DNA from: Gyromitra esculenta | Lineage: Eukaryota > Ascomycota > Pezizomycetes > Pezizales > Discinaceae | Assembly: GCA_038503075.1 (NCBI GenBank) | Contig: JBCAML010000017.1 | Location: 1,178,001 to 1,242,000 of the forward strand | Length of the DNA: 64,000 bases | Reading direction: 5' to 3' | Shown: positions 44,989 through 56,035 of the stretch, in pieces | How positions within the stretch are numbered: position 1 is the stretch's first letter | Layout: each line of letters opens with the position of its first letter | Translations under genes and position numbers: made by a program | Notes under the pieces: generated by a model | Told to the model about the DNA's origin: nothing | Seen by the model: only the letters and a program-made list of their open reading frames with translations | The model's database searches: none

Positions 44989-46717
44989 TCTTCACACTAG
45001 CTTTATCTGTCAGACATGGAATTCCTCATGGATATTTACAGGGAAGAAAGAAGAGTCATGCGCTACATCTTAGATGCACCTAGAATACAGCTAATTTATT
45101 ATTTCTGTCGGATAGATGATTATACTTATTATTATCTCAAGGGCTATCTTGGTCCAAGGATTGCTCCAAGGTACTAGTAATTAGATCGCAGCTTTAATGT
45201 CATCATTAGCTTTGTAATTATCCTCCTTATGTTCTACAATATATAATCCCTATTTAGTGAGGGGTTGACATACCACCGTAGGAAATATACATTGAGAAAT
45301 AAGTTACCTACCAGAGCTACCATGCTCTAGTGATTAGCACTGGAACACCAATTTACTGAAAACGAAACCTAGCTGCGAGCCGCGTGCCATATGAAATAAC
45401 CACATCGCCCTGGCTTGTGTTACTTGCAATTGTTACCCGGAAGTAAATCACCACTCCCCCAGTCCGCCAAGAGCCTGATGCATCCACAATAGACTTCCCA
45501 AGTATTTATTCGAAGGAGGATAATCTCGATGTAGTTACTGGCGTGACTTCTATGAACTAAAATGGGGCCTAGGACAAAAATGCCACCGAGAGGGATCGTG
45601 TTCAACAATCGAGATACCTTACGCTCAAAGAGATAGATTTCTACCGGGAGGCCACAAGACAAGCATAGTATATTAGAAAATGATTATCCGCCAATTATCA
45701 TCACTGTAAACCACCTGGGTCTTCGATAATCAAACAAAAAAAAAAGAGATTTGAATTAAATAATACGAGTCGGCTATGTCCATACTGCTAAAGACACAAA
45801 GCCAAATCAAGACCTCTTTCCGTTCCTTTCGCTAGCATCAATAACTAGCGCAGACTCAGTTTGTTGTTGATACCCTCTTGGCCTTATGGTGTCACATCTG
45901 ATCAAGTCCATCACTAGAAGTATACATTGCTAATAAAAAACTAAGTAGGTAGAAAGATCGTGATAAATAAAAAGCTAGGTTTCTATGGACATTAAAGAGG
46001 AGGATGGGAGGATATGGGAGAAACCCGAACGCCCCGTCGCGACGTGTAAACCTGAGCTCTATCATCCGCGAGACACATTGCTAAGCTGAATTGGCCACCT
46101 TAAGTATGGTGTCTCATTGTCAACGTGGGGTATAGATACTAGATATCACTTTGGATATTAGCAGTTTTGCCCCGAAGGCACGTTCGTTGGCCGAGAGGGG
46201 AAAACTAGTGTAGCGGACGGGGATAGCCTCGGATTTTTGCATTGAAGTCTGGCTATTGACGATAATCGTTCACTTTATGGATTTACCCTTACGGTCTGTG
46301 GGATACGGGCCGTGCACAAGTTTGGTCAGACGCTGGGATTCATGCACCTAGGCCCTAGGACTAGTGAGTTATCCTGTGCTTTTAAAACCGATGACGCGGA
46401 CGGAATCCAGTCAAATTGCTGCGAGAACCCCTCGCGACATTGATACAGCAGACCCGCTTAAATACAGCCAAGACTTAACCGAGAATATGGGAATAAGGGC
46501 TCGTTGCATGAAAGTTATTCTCAGCACTTGAAGGTTGGCATCTCTACTAGTATCTACTCTACGCTCGGATGCTAGCCCTTAAACCCCTAAAGACTCTTCC
46601 TTGAACATAGTTCAAAGAGTTTACATTACAGCCATACAGTTTCATGACTCATGACAGCGGACAACAATCACTTCTTTCTTCGTCCCCTCGCCTGAGGCCA
46701 GGAAGACAAGGAAGGAA
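44989..46717. other. Intergenic, nothing recognised
   Basis: 1.7 kb between the hypothetical remnant and the U2 gene. Short open frames only; no repeat or RNA signature found. Confidence 0.55.
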
Positions 46718-46984
46718 GTCGCATCAACCAGAGACAGTGCAATACTGGTGACACAGTAGGACCGAGGACGTGCAAGCACGGAGCCCCGACCCCGGAATCA
46801 CAAAAATAAGTATAATAAATAAATTGTTCCGTAGAACGATTTCAGATATTAAACTATATATAGAACCATGTTAGCGATTGCAGAGAGAGAGAGAGAGAGA
46901 GAGAGAAAACAGTGAAGGGAGATGGGAACACACCTGAAAAGAACAGATACTACACTTGATCTAAGCCAATTGGCAAAGAGAGCT
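46718..46984 (-). ncRNA. U2: U2 snRNA gene containing a GT-AG intron
   Basis: The minus strand reads CTCTTTGCCAATTGGCTTAG then ATCAAGTGTAGTATCTGTTC, the invariant U2 5' region, with GTAGTA that pairs with intron branch points. After TTTTCAG (ending 46934) the RNA is interrupted by 80 nt (46933-46854) starting GTGTGT and ending ATATATAG. U2 resumes with TTTAATATCTGAAAT. Joined, stem IIa re-forms (UUUCAG/CUGAAA), followed by a IIb-like GUUC-UACG-GAAC hairpin, an Sm-like AUUUUUGUG, and a terminal stem-loop ACCAG(UAUUGCACUGUCU)CUGGU as in other U2 RNAs. A TATA box lies about 33 bp upstream. Mature length about 187 nt; the exact ends are estimates. Confidence 0.93.
46854..46933 (-). other. Spliceosomal-type intron inside U2 snRNA
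   Basis: 80 nt with 5' GTGTGT, a CT dinucleotide tract (46908-46882), branch consensus GCTAAC (branch A near 46871) and 3' ATATATAG. It sits between CAG and TTT, a proto-splice context, at the 5' edge of the stem IIa loop. All features match the window's mRNA introns; it has no group I/II or tRNA-intron character. Confidence 0.88.
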
Positions 46985-47015
46985 GCTGAGAGAAGAGGGG
47001 AGCGGGGTGGCAGAG

Positions 47016-47025
47016 GTATATATAC
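47016..47025 (-). promoter_or_regulatory. TATA box of the U2 gene
   Basis: GTATATATAC, about 33 bp before the predicted 5' end of U2, in an otherwise GC/AG-rich upstream region. Fits polymerase II transcription of U2. Confidence 0.65.
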
Positions 47026-47534
47026 TGCTGGAGACCTTGGCGCCCAGAGATATTTCGCCGCCGAAGACTAGCCGAATGCATTTAGGATTTCGCCGACCAC
47101 CAATCGTTCTGACAAGGCTCTCGAACTCCAAGACTTTTGCCAAGCCGTCCCTTTCCGGGAGCTCTAGACTATTGGTTTGCTTCGGTAATACTGCTTGGGG
47201 TCATGCCTGCCGGAAACTGTAAGCTGGATACAGGCGATTAGTAACACTAAGCGCGGGGTAATAACCTGAACTTCCTTGAACATTGTTATTCTTCATCTAT
47301 GACGTGTGACTATCGAACCTCTGGGCTGTTGGTATATTCCTCAAGCTCTTGGGTAACGATGCACATAAAACGCGGAAGAACGAAGATGGATAACCACCAT
47401 CATGGCCTTGAAATTAAACGAGAGAATAGTAATACATCGATCGCAATTGATTAAAATAGACAAGCTTAAAAAGGCAAAACACCCAAGAGAATAAAATCAA
47501 ATATACCAGCTTCCCTCATCGCCAACACCCTTAG
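47026..47534. other. Intergenic, nothing recognised
   Basis: Upstream of U2 and 3' flank of the 196-aa gene. The open frame at 47007-47222 overlaps the U2 promoter and has no features. Confidence 0.5.
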
Positions 47535-48125
47535 TTACGTCTTCACATCCCACTCTTCAATTCCTACAACAACCACTTCTTTCCTCCCCTTCTTAATAAA
47601 ACCCACGACAGAACCGTCCTTCTTCGTCTTCTTCTTCAGGGCAGCCGGTAGCTCTTCCGCTTTATCCTCCATATACTTCTCGACAGCCTTTCCTGCAGCC
47701 GCCATGCTCTGGCAAATCCCAACAATCTCCTTCCCCGCCGACTGTGTGTATTCCGCGTCAACGAAGACCGTTTTGGTGATTACAAAAACCTCAGAGCTGG
47801 CTTGCAGCGGTCTGGCGTCCGTCTCCACCTTCACAACTCTAACCGTAAACGTTTCGCCCTCCATCGCCTCCGCATTGACAGTGACGAGTCCGTCGGCGTC
47901 TCTAGTGACTTCATAAGTCGGGAAAAAGTCGCGATCCCATTCGCTCAGGAGATCCGCTTCGGCAGCAGCGTTTGCTTCCGCAAGCGTGGAATAGGTGCCT
48001 TGCAGCATGTTAAGTTCCGAGTTATCGTGCCATGCAGTGTCCCAGCCCGTCGTGGAATCCTCGTCCCGATATACTTGGCACACGACGCCTGTGTCCTGAG
48101 AAATGGCTTTGCGTTTCGGAGGCAT
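47535..48125 (-). CDS. Hypothetical protein, 196 aa
   Basis: Intact single-exon frame from MPPKRKAISQ to EEWDVKT. Basic start (PPKRK), then an acidic segment (VYRDEDSTTGWDTAWHDNSEL), an Ala-rich helix (STLAEANAAAEADLLSEW), a beta-rich middle (TVNAEAMEGETFTVRVVKVE), and a Lys-rich end (LKKKTKKDGSVVGFIKKGRKEV). No signal peptide or membrane segment. I do not recognise a characterised family; the compositional regularity and full-length openness argue for a real gene, probably nuclear or cytosolic. Confidence 0.75.
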   Translation of the reverse strand: MPPKRKAISQDTGVVCQVYRDEDSTTGWDTAWHDNSELNMLQGTYSTLAEANAAAEADLLSEWDRDFFPTYEVTRDADGLVTVNAEAMEGETFTVRVVKVETDARPLQASSEVFVITKTVFVDAEYTQSAGKEIVGICQSMAAAGKAVEKYMEDKAEELPAALKKKTKKDGSVVGFIKKGRKEVVVVGIEEWDVKT

Positions 48126-48841
48126 AGCTTTGGTTTAGGGGGGTGGGGGGGGGCTGTGTGTTGTGGCAGGAACGAGAGCTTGGCTTTCTACGAGCTCGGC
48201 ATTTATTGGTGAGGTCAGTGCTGATATTAGTAAGCTTATAGACGTGCCTGAGAGCCTTCAGCACCAGTTGTGGTTTTTTTGTTTTTTGTTTTGTTTATTT
48301 CATACTCGCATGCAACCCTTAGGTTATGGCGGTGTAACCAGCTGTGGTTCCTTGATATGGTTCTGAGTCAATAATAGAACATTATTCTCTCGTTAGACTG
48401 GGATCAGCTCTCTACTGCCGTAGTATTACGCTTATCGTGCAGCTTTCTTTTTTTTCTCTACGACTACATATAATGTGCACGTGGAAGGGCTTGGGGCTAT
48501 GGTATGTATTGTCAATTTCTCTGCAATAGGTGTATGGCACGGCGCGACGCAGGCAATTTCCAAATGATCAATGGCGTATGTATGTTGGACGCTGGAACAG
48601 ATACTACAACACAAGTGGCTTCCATTCTAAATCGAAGAGTAGATTAATTATATTGCAGCGGCATAAACGTTGAAACTAAAAACACAGGAGCCACTAGTTA
48701 GCAGAAATGAAATAAATATGAAGAGAATGTCTTGGGAAATAAAACTCCCTCCTAATTAATAATCGACCTGAAAATAAAATAAGAAAAGCTCAATTAGCAA
48801 CATCTTCTGAAGATCTGTGTACTGATTTTTTTATCTCAACT
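48126..48841. other. Intergenic, nothing recognised
   Basis: Contains a G run at 48139-48152, a T-rich tract (48272-48300) and, directly after it, the 41-bp motif 48297-48337 shared with 30470-30510. Confidence 0.55.
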
Positions 48842-49573
48842 TCAAGCAGCATTCTTCAACTCAAATACTCCAGCTTTTTTGACTATCGCATATCTGGTTC
48901 CTATTGTGTTAAGGATTACTTTCACTCTTTCGATTAAACGGTTGCCAAATTCATGAATCTGTAGAACTTCCACACACAGTTCTTTGGCCCAGACGAGAAA
49001 CCCGTGCTCCTTAACCGGGAAAGTCATCAACATAGAGCTCAGCGTGAAAATCCGACCTCTGATAAGCCTAATGAGGTCCTGTCGTTTTTTTTTCTCTTCT
49101 TCCAATTCTCCCGTGAGATAGAATGGGAATCTTGCAGTACTCTTCAACCCAACGGCGTCTGCGCTAGCCTCTAGTTCAAGCTGCACTGAATCGAATACAT
49201 AAGTCTCCCATTCTTTGGTTAAGGGTCGAAAGAACGGGTTCTTGGCATTTCGAGCGATTCCGTGAACATCAATGACAGGAAATTTCTGTTCTTCGTCTGG
49301 ACTAAGTCCATAAAGATAAATCTCATCCCAGGCACGATTAATGGCACTAGTCTTGGAATCAAAATTTCCGAAATATGGACAACCCTTTTCAAGCTCAAGC
49401 TCAAGCTCGTCGCGGATCTCAACCATATCCTGGAATAGAGGGCGTAGCTCCAAGTCTTTATGCTGAATGCTGAAGTCAAAGAATAGTTTCATATCCCGAA
49501 TGAGAGTTTCCACTTTTGCATTGTGATAGACTCCGCATTTGTTCCAGCCTTTAGGCAAGTCCGCGTAAGACAT
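48842..49573 (-). CDS. Orphan protein family, paralog 1 (243 aa)
   Basis: Single-exon, intact. Clearly homologous over its full length to the gene at 56319-57035: shared LPKGWxKxGVxxNxKVExL start, PYFGxxDxKxxAI, NPFFxxL, VFDSVQLELExS...GLKS, and a C-terminal helix preceding RYxIVxxxGxxxL. By eye about one third of positions are identical. Predicted almost entirely helical, acidic, with no signal peptide, membrane segment or recognisable catalytic motif. Function unknown. Confidence 0.82.
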   Translation of the reverse strand: MSYADLPKGWNKCGVYHNAKVETLIRDMKLFFDFSIQHKDLELRPLFQDMVEIRDELELELEKGCPYFGNFDSKTSAINRAWDEIYLYGLSPDEEQKFPVIDVHGIARNAKNPFFRPLTKEWETYVFDSVQLELEASADAVGLKSTARFPFYLTGELEEEKKKRQDLIRLIRGRIFTLSSMLMTFPVKEHGFLVWAKELCVEVLQIHEFGNRLIERVKVILNTIGTRYAIVKKAGVFELKNAA

Positions 49574-50590
49574 TGTTTTCCGTCTTGGGTTGATATACGG
49601 TAGAGGGCTGTGGAAGATCTTTTGCTTTGTTGACTAGAGATTTGAAAGTATCGGCTTAATTAGTTGTAGGCCGAATAAATAACTATAAGAGATCTTATAG
49701 CTTTTGGAAGGAGCGTGTATATTCTGAGTAAGTAAAGACTACGTACAGATGTAACTACCGCTAATTTTGAGCTCTATTTAGCATAAAATCTGATCATACA
49801 ATATTCTCTTCACTACCATTTTCTATTCTTCCGCTAATGTACTTTCAATAGCAATTCTGCGCTCAATAGAAGCTACCCTCTCTGGTATTGGCCTAGCTAC
49901 CAGCGATTACGTATCCGCTCCACTGGTCTTGCGTGGTTGCACGGCAGAGTTGCAAGTTAAGTTAAGTTCTCACCGCGGGAGCTAAATAAATTGTGGAAAA
50001 CATCTAGGATATCCATTTAATGCTCTGTAGTTGCTAATTGCTTCCTCATTCCCTATGACCTTTGTAAAATACTATAATTATTAAGTTTTTTTCTCTTAAG
50101 ATCATGTCCTTTAGATTTTACCTGTAGTCCTTTCTGTCCCAAGTCTCAGTTGCACTCCTCGGAAGTGTCAAGCATCCCATGATCAAATACCCATTGCGAC
50201 AACTTCTATCGTCGTATTTCCAAGCCAAGATCCCCCAAACATCGTCCCTCAACCCTATCCAGGGGACAGAGCTCCGGAAGCAATAACCCCGACCATCGCT
50301 AGTGATTAACAAAATAAATCCTTGCGTTGTGCTGCACATGGGGCTCTAGATGCGCGTCAAATATAACCTCCACCTCCACTGAACTTAGAAACGACTCGAG
50401 CCTGATACGTCGAACGCACTAGACATACTGGGCGAGCTGGGCAGGATATGGATGTATCGCGGTCGCCCTCCTGTCACGATACTTCCCGAAGCCTAACTGA
50501 TGAATAGGCGTAGACTCATCAATTATCTTCAACTAATCTATAAATGTCTATGGCGCTCTGCTTCCCTCTCCATTACTGCCGCAACCGACT
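49574..50590. other. Intergenic, nothing recognised
   Basis: AT-rich promoter side of paralog 1 and unassigned DNA; open frame 50118-50339 has no features. Confidence 0.5.
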
Positions 50591-51079
50591 AAAAGTGCAA
50601 ATATTCAAAAAGCACTTGAGCGCCACAGTCTAGAACGGGAAATCGCAGTGAGTCAACCAAACACTGTTCGGAACACCATTACTATTGCTGGAAAATCACT
50701 CACAGTAATACCAGCAAAACCTACCAGAGTAACCGGCGCGATAAGAGAAGTGGCAATGGAAGCAAGGGAAAGACATCGGAAGTGGGATGGAGCTGCAAAA
50801 ACGTTTACATTAATAACGGGGGGTGACGATGCGAAGTATGATGGAGAGGCAATGTGGTGTGAAGAAATTGGGGGGTAGGCATATGAGGCTCATATGGAAA
50901 TATTGACAAAGTTGGATTATTGGGGATGGATGTGTGTGATGAACCATGGTGAGAAAGGCGATAAAGTGTTGGGAGAAAAGTGGATGGAGCAGATGAAAAG
51001 GGTAAAAAAGAGAAAGATAGAGGACGTGGCATATGGGAAAGAAAAAATTGTCAAATGTGCGAGAAGGGTGGTTTTGTGA
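50591..51079 (+). pseudogene. Hypothetical coding remnant with in-frame stop
   Basis: A single frame is open from about 50600 (QKALERHSLEREIAVSQPNT) through TITIAGKSLTVIPAKPTRVTG and AMWCEEIGG. It meets one TAG at 50876-50878 and then continues for 66 codons in the same frame (AYEAHMEILTKLDYWGW...) to a Lys/Arg-rich end at 51079. No start is obvious before MSQPNTV (50648). A single stop in a long otherwise open frame suggests a recent nonsense change; family unknown. Confidence 0.45.
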
Positions 51080-51475
51080 TTGTTTTTATGTTTACCATTT
51101 TGGGCAGAGAAAGTGGACGTCCAGCATTATGGAAATGTGGTTAGGATGTGCGAGTTGGATTTATATTTTTGTTTTTTTGCGAGTGCTGGTATTAGTTTTT
51201 TTTTTTTTAAGAGTACCATAACCTCCAGGTTGAATGTACCTAATGAACAAACAACAACAACAATAATTTGCTTCCCTCTCGGTTCCTCTCAACTCTCAAT
51301 TTTCAACTCCCTATGCCCCTCTCCCTCCACATTTCACTCATTCTACTCGCTCTGTCACCATCAGTTACCTCAAATCAGGAGTCGAATAGGTACTCAGGAA
51401 CCTCAATAAGTAAGTCTATTCGGTAGCCAAACAGGCACTGTAGGACTTTCTAGAGCAATATATAGGGTAGTCGAT
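51080..51475. other. Intergenic, nothing recognised
   Basis: T-rich and CT-rich DNA between the remnant and the LTR cluster. Confidence 0.5.
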
Positions 51476-51885
51476 TTTCATGGATGAGTATTGTTGTTGG
51501 CTGGTTTGTTATAGGGATATACGGTTGTTGTGTTACGTTGTTGTTCGCTATGTTTCCTCTGGTTTCTATTACAATGAGTCATACGTTTGTCATCAAAGAG
51601 ATGGAACATGGGTATATAAGTGTAGGGTTTCCCCCTCTTGTTGTACTTTTTCTTCTTCTTTCCTTAAGCAACGTCTTCTATTGTACACTCTTGTATTTCA
51701 CGAATACAAACCTTGGTTACACCTTGTAATCCTTCACTGTCGCTGTCTTCAAGTCATCATAACTTGATACGATCGTAGAGCCTGTAGAATCTTCGTATAC
51801 ACTCTCACTGTTGGTTTCTCATTCAAGTAGCACTGCTCATCTTGGGGGATACCTGAGAGCTTGACGAGAACTCCGCTCCTTGAGA
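51476..51885 (+). mobile_element. Solo LTR, family 1
   Basis: 410 bp, TTTCATGGATGAG to CTCCTTGAGA, with exact TSD TCGAT (51471-51475, 51886-51890). Confidence 0.94.
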
Positions 51886-52231
51886 TCGATCCTGCAGTCA
51901 ACCTGGAGGCATATAGTTGTTTCTGCGCTAGCCAAAACGAGAAGCCAAACGGGGGCTGGACCTTGCTGGAATAGCTGAACAGAAGGCTAATAGTATTTGC
52001 TAGATTGGTCGATCTCGCAATTGGACATAAAAGGGAGCATGGGAGATCCTGGAGTAATCTATTCGACAGTTGGATAGACAATATCGCCTAAATTGGTAAA
52101 GCTGCCAATGAATTTGGTGGATGTGTGAAAGTTTTCATCTTAGCACTTGAAAATCCGTATCTATCTTAATACAGTAAAATTATCTACCCGCCTACCCAAC
52201 AGGAGCTAACGTCTTTGGCATCATCATAAAC
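51886..52231. other. Unassigned DNA between solo LTRs
   Basis: About 345 bp, no gene or repeat recognised; it keeps the TSD copies TCGAT (left) and TAAAC (right). Confidence 0.55.
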
Positions 52232-53049
52232 TCTCAAGGAGCAGGAATGTCATCAAGCTCTCAGGTATCCCCCAAGATGAGCAGTGCTACTTGAACGATA
52301 AACCAGCAGCGAGAGTGGATGCGAAGATTCTACAGGCTCTATGAATGGTTCAAGTTATGATGACTTGAAGGCAGCGACAGCGAAGGATTACGAGATGTAA
52401 CCGAGGTTTGTATTGTAGGATACAAAGAGTGTACGATAAAAGACGTTGCTTAAAGAAAGAAGAAGGAAAAGTACAACAAAAGGGGAAATCCCATCGCTTA
52501 TATACCCATAATCCAACCCTTTGATGACAAACGCATGACTCATTGCAACAGGGACCAAAAATGAAACACAAAGAACACCAATGAAACTTAACACCCAAAT
52601 ATCCAACCAACCAACGAAGTCAACCACTCTCACGGTTCAGCCCTTCGTCTAAGCCCTCCAGTATCCCTGAAGGTGAGCAGTGCTACTTAGGCGAAGTTCT
52701 AACACGTTCGAAGAGCGCAAGGTTTCTACAAGTTCTATGAGTGGTCTATCTCAAGGCGAGATAAGTGCAGCGAAGTAGACAGCAACCGCGAGGGTTCTGA
52801 GGTAGAACCGAGATAGTATTTTGTTAAAGACAGAAGATGATAACAAGAACATTGCTTAAGGAAAGAAGAAGAAGAAGACAAAGAACAAGTAAAATCCATC
52901 GCTTAAATACTCCGCTTTTCCATGCAAAACCAGATACCCTATAACAACCGAAAATACAAAGACATTATCCATCACAAAGCCCATAACTACCATTGAACCG
53001 AAACCTAACCCTATACCCATTCCTTAATCCGTGAAAACCACTCATGAAA
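52232..53049 (-). mobile_element. Solo LTR, family 1, split by a nested family-2 LTR
   Basis: Minus-strand family-1 LTR. Its end CTCCTTGAGA lies at 52241-52232 and its start TTTCATGAG at 53049. Outer TSD is exact: TAAAC (52227-52231, 53050-53054). After removing the nested LTR and one ACCAC the LTR is about 404 bp. Confidence 0.93.
52628..53036 (-). mobile_element. Solo LTR, family 2, nested in a family-1 LTR
   Basis: 409 bp, TTTCACGGATTAAGG to GAACCGTGAGA on the minus strand, exact TSD ACCAC (52623-52627, 53037-53041). Confidence 0.94.
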
Positions 53050-53759
53050 TAAACTAAATTATGGTATAGGGGTTCCTTTTGAGCGGGGTGAATAGGGCAA
53101 AAATGAAAGTGCAAGCATGAGGGGCAATATAAGAGAAGTTCAAGTGAGAAGTCGTGGGTAGGATCATAGTGAGTGAAGTTGGCTCACAGAGACCACTGAG
53201 CCGAAGGCTAGCGCTCTAGTTTAGATGAATTCTCTAGAGGCTGGCATAGGAAGTGTAAAACCGGTACTTCTTACTGCACAGGAAATCTCCGAGAAGCTTT
53301 AGATAACAATCTAGACGCTATAACCTGCCCGATTGCTATTCGCAAAACAATACACAGGTGCAAGTCCTAACTGCTTCTTATGAACCGCTAAAAGATAACC
53401 GTAGGGTTCAAAGTAGGAATTGAGCAAGGTTCCGTGAAGAACTTCCAATAGTAAGGTATAATAACTAATGCTGAAAGGCCAAGGCCTTGCTAAGTGAGAT
53501 AAAAAGTAATTCACAAGTAATAGAGTAAATTGTACGGAAGTAATATTGCTAGAAACAATATAATATTGATAAGGCTGGTTCTTCATCGCTAATGATCAAG
53601 AAGAAGACCCTTCTCAATGGTAGAACATTGGACTACTTATAGTAGTCAATCATCGAATACAAAGGCTATGTAATAACATGAACTAACATGAAGAAATCAC
53701 ATAGACCCTAAAACACTTTCCTTCGCTCCTACCCCTCTCATTATCGTATGGCGTGATTG

Positions 53760-54575
53760 TTTCATGGATGGTTGTTCTGTTGTAGGGTTAGTTGCGTGGG
53801 TGTTCGGTTGTTTAATTTCGTTGTTGTCATTACGTTTCCTGGTTTTTTCATGGATGGACGCTGTCGCTGGTTGGTTAGTTACGAGGGCTTATGGTTGTTT
53901 TGTTTGGTTATTGTTTATTATGTTCCCCTTGGTTTCGGTTACAATGAGTCATACGTTTGTCATCAAAGAGATGGAATATGGGTATATAAGCAAAGGGTTG
54001 TCTCCTCTTGTTGTACTTTTCCTTCTTTTTTCCTTAAACAACGTCTTCTATTGTACCCTCGTTGTACCTTACAATACAACTCTCAATTGCACCTCGTAAT
54101 CCTTCACTGTCGCTGTCTTCAAGTCATCATAACTTGAACCGTTGGTAGAGCCTGTAGAATCTTCGTATACACTATCGCTGTTAGTTTCTCGTTCAAGTAG
54201 CACTGCTTATCTCGGGGGATACCTGAGAGCTTGAGGAGAATCTCACTCCTTGAGAGGTTTCCATTACAATGAGTCATACGTTGGTCATCGAAAGGACAGA
54301 ATATGGGTATATAAACGAAGGGAATTCCCTCTTGTTGTACTTTTCCTTCTCTTCTCTTTAAGCAACGTCTTCTATAGCTCACTATTGTATTTCACAATAC
54401 AAACCTTGGCTACACCCCGTAATCTTTCACTGTCGTTCTCGAACCCTTATTGTTCGAAGAATTTGTAGAGCCTGTGGAATCTTCGCGTACAGTCTTGTTG
54501 TTGGTTTCTCGTCCAAGTAGTACTGCTTATCTCGGGGGATACCCGAGAGCAAGACGAAAACCTCACTCCTTAAGA
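53760..54575 (+). mobile_element. Solo LTR, family 1, outer member of a nested pair
   Basis: TTTCATGGATGG to CTCCTTAAGA (usual GAGA end mutated to AAGA), exact TSD GATTG (53755-53759, 54576-54580). The uninterrupted target is seen in R3 copy 1 (reverse complement near 10065). About 401 bp after removing the inner LTR. Confidence 0.94.
53846..54255 (+). mobile_element. Solo LTR, family 1, inserted in another family-1 LTR
   Basis: 410 bp, TTTCATGGATGG to CTCCTTGAGA, with exact TSD GGTTT (53841-53845, 54256-54260) in the outer LTR. Confidence 0.95.
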
Positions 54576-54772
54576 GATTGTCGGAATTAACCGGCGACGC
54601 AACATATAAGCGAATCGGGGAAGTGTTGATTGAAAGAGTCGGCCATTGATGACACAAGGAAACCAAACATCCAATCCGAATCTTATTAATAACCAACTAA
54701 GCTACCAACAGGTATAACATGAAGATAGTCTAGATTATTAAGAGTACCGGGAGTACGGACATATGAGCTAAG

Positions 54773-55174
54773 TTTCATGGATGAAGTTGAGTGATGGGTT
54801 AGGGTTTGGTAAAGGGTTGTAACGGGTAATGGATTCAGGGAATAATGTCTTTGTTGTTCGGTATTTTTCAGTTAGGAATTATCAGTGGGAAAGCGGGGTA
54901 TTTAAGTGATGGGTTTCGGTCGCTTTTGTTGTTCTTCCTTTCTTTCCTTAAGCAACATTCTCGTTTACCTTCTCCTGTATTGTTCGAATACTATCTTGGT
55001 TTAACCTCAAAACCCTCATTGTCGCTGTCCAAATCATGCTGCACTTAACTTGCCTGGAGTGCCCTCATGAACTTGTAGAAATATCGCACTCTTTGAACGT
55101 GTTAAGATTTCGCTAAGAAGACTCGCTCACCTTCAGTGATACTGAAAGGCTTAGTGAAAGACTGAATCGTGAGA
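54773..55174 (+). mobile_element. Solo LTR, family 2
   Basis: 402 bp, TTTCATGGATGAAG to GAATCGTGAGA, exact TSD CTAAG (54768-54772, 55175-55179). Confidence 0.93.
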
Positions 55175-55275
55175 CTAAGTTAGGGCCTACTGGGTATACT
55201 AATGTACCATGGGCCAATGTATTTAGTGCAGCAGCGTGTTAGTGTGTCATCGTACAGGCTTACTATACTACCAAT

Positions 55276-56035
55276 TTGTTTGACTTATGGACGTATATGT
55301 TCTGTCCCATATGCCAAGATATGGGATTTGCAAACCGCTCAAACCATTTACAAATAGCACATTCTACTTCCAAAGTAGTATATACCATATACAAATATTT
55401 ACAAATAGCACATTCTACTTCCAAAGTAGTATATACCATATACAAATATTTACAAATAGAATAACTTTGTATTTGGTACAACCCAAACTAAAAGTGGTGC
55501 TCTATATTCAAAGTACACCTTCAAAAAACCTGGTTTCCATAACCCGAAAAAATTAAAATTAAATCAAAACAAAATCAAAACAAAGATCAACAATAAAACA
55601 AAAACAAATCAGAGTCAAAATCAGAATCATAACAAATTAGAATCAAAACAAAACAAAACAAACAACAAAACAAACAACAAAAACACTGAAGAGCAAAGCA
55701 GATTTTTTATGATGTTTTCTTGCAGAGATGTTTCTAGAATGGAGGGTGCTTCGCTGGATGGATGTTTCGCTAGATGTTTCTGGGATAGAGGATGGGATGT
55801 TTTAGAGATGGAGGATTTTTTTCCTGCTGGCCTACAAAAATTATTTTGGCTAGTAAAAATATATTTTCGAGTTTTTAGAAATTAAAAAATTGACATACAG
55901 TACAAGCTTTGCTTATGGAACAACCCATATTAAAAGTTATACTATTTGCCAATATTGGTAAATGGTATGTGCGCTTTGCAAATCCCATATCTTGGCATAT
56001 AGGATGGAACATATATAAGCGCAATAAATTTAGCT
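55276..56035. repeat. Inverted-repeat (fold-back) element with internal tandem duplication
   Basis: The left arm (about 55276-55510) and right arm (about 55880-56035) are diverged inverted copies: both contain CATATGCC/CTATATGCC, AAGATATGGGATTTGCAAA, ACCATTTAC, AATAGNATAACTTT and a GGTACAACCC/GGGTTGTTCC block. The left arm carries a 50-bp tandem duplication (55350-55449, unit ACAAATAGCACATTCTACTT...). Between the arms is A-rich DNA (55556-55690). No transposase. Confidence 0.65.

Larger units (their letters stand above)
53254..54710 (-). repeat. LTR-like dispersed repeat R3, copy 3, split by nested LTRs
   Basis: Minus-strand copy starting TGTAAAACCGG (53254) and ending CTACCAACA (54710). It is interrupted at GATTG by two nested family-1 LTRs (53760-54575). 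It holds an open frame of 91 codons (53586-53311) whose C-terminal 45 residues are conserved in copies 1 and 2. Contains ATAGTAG/CTACTTATAG-like sequence near 53635. Confidence 0.6.
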
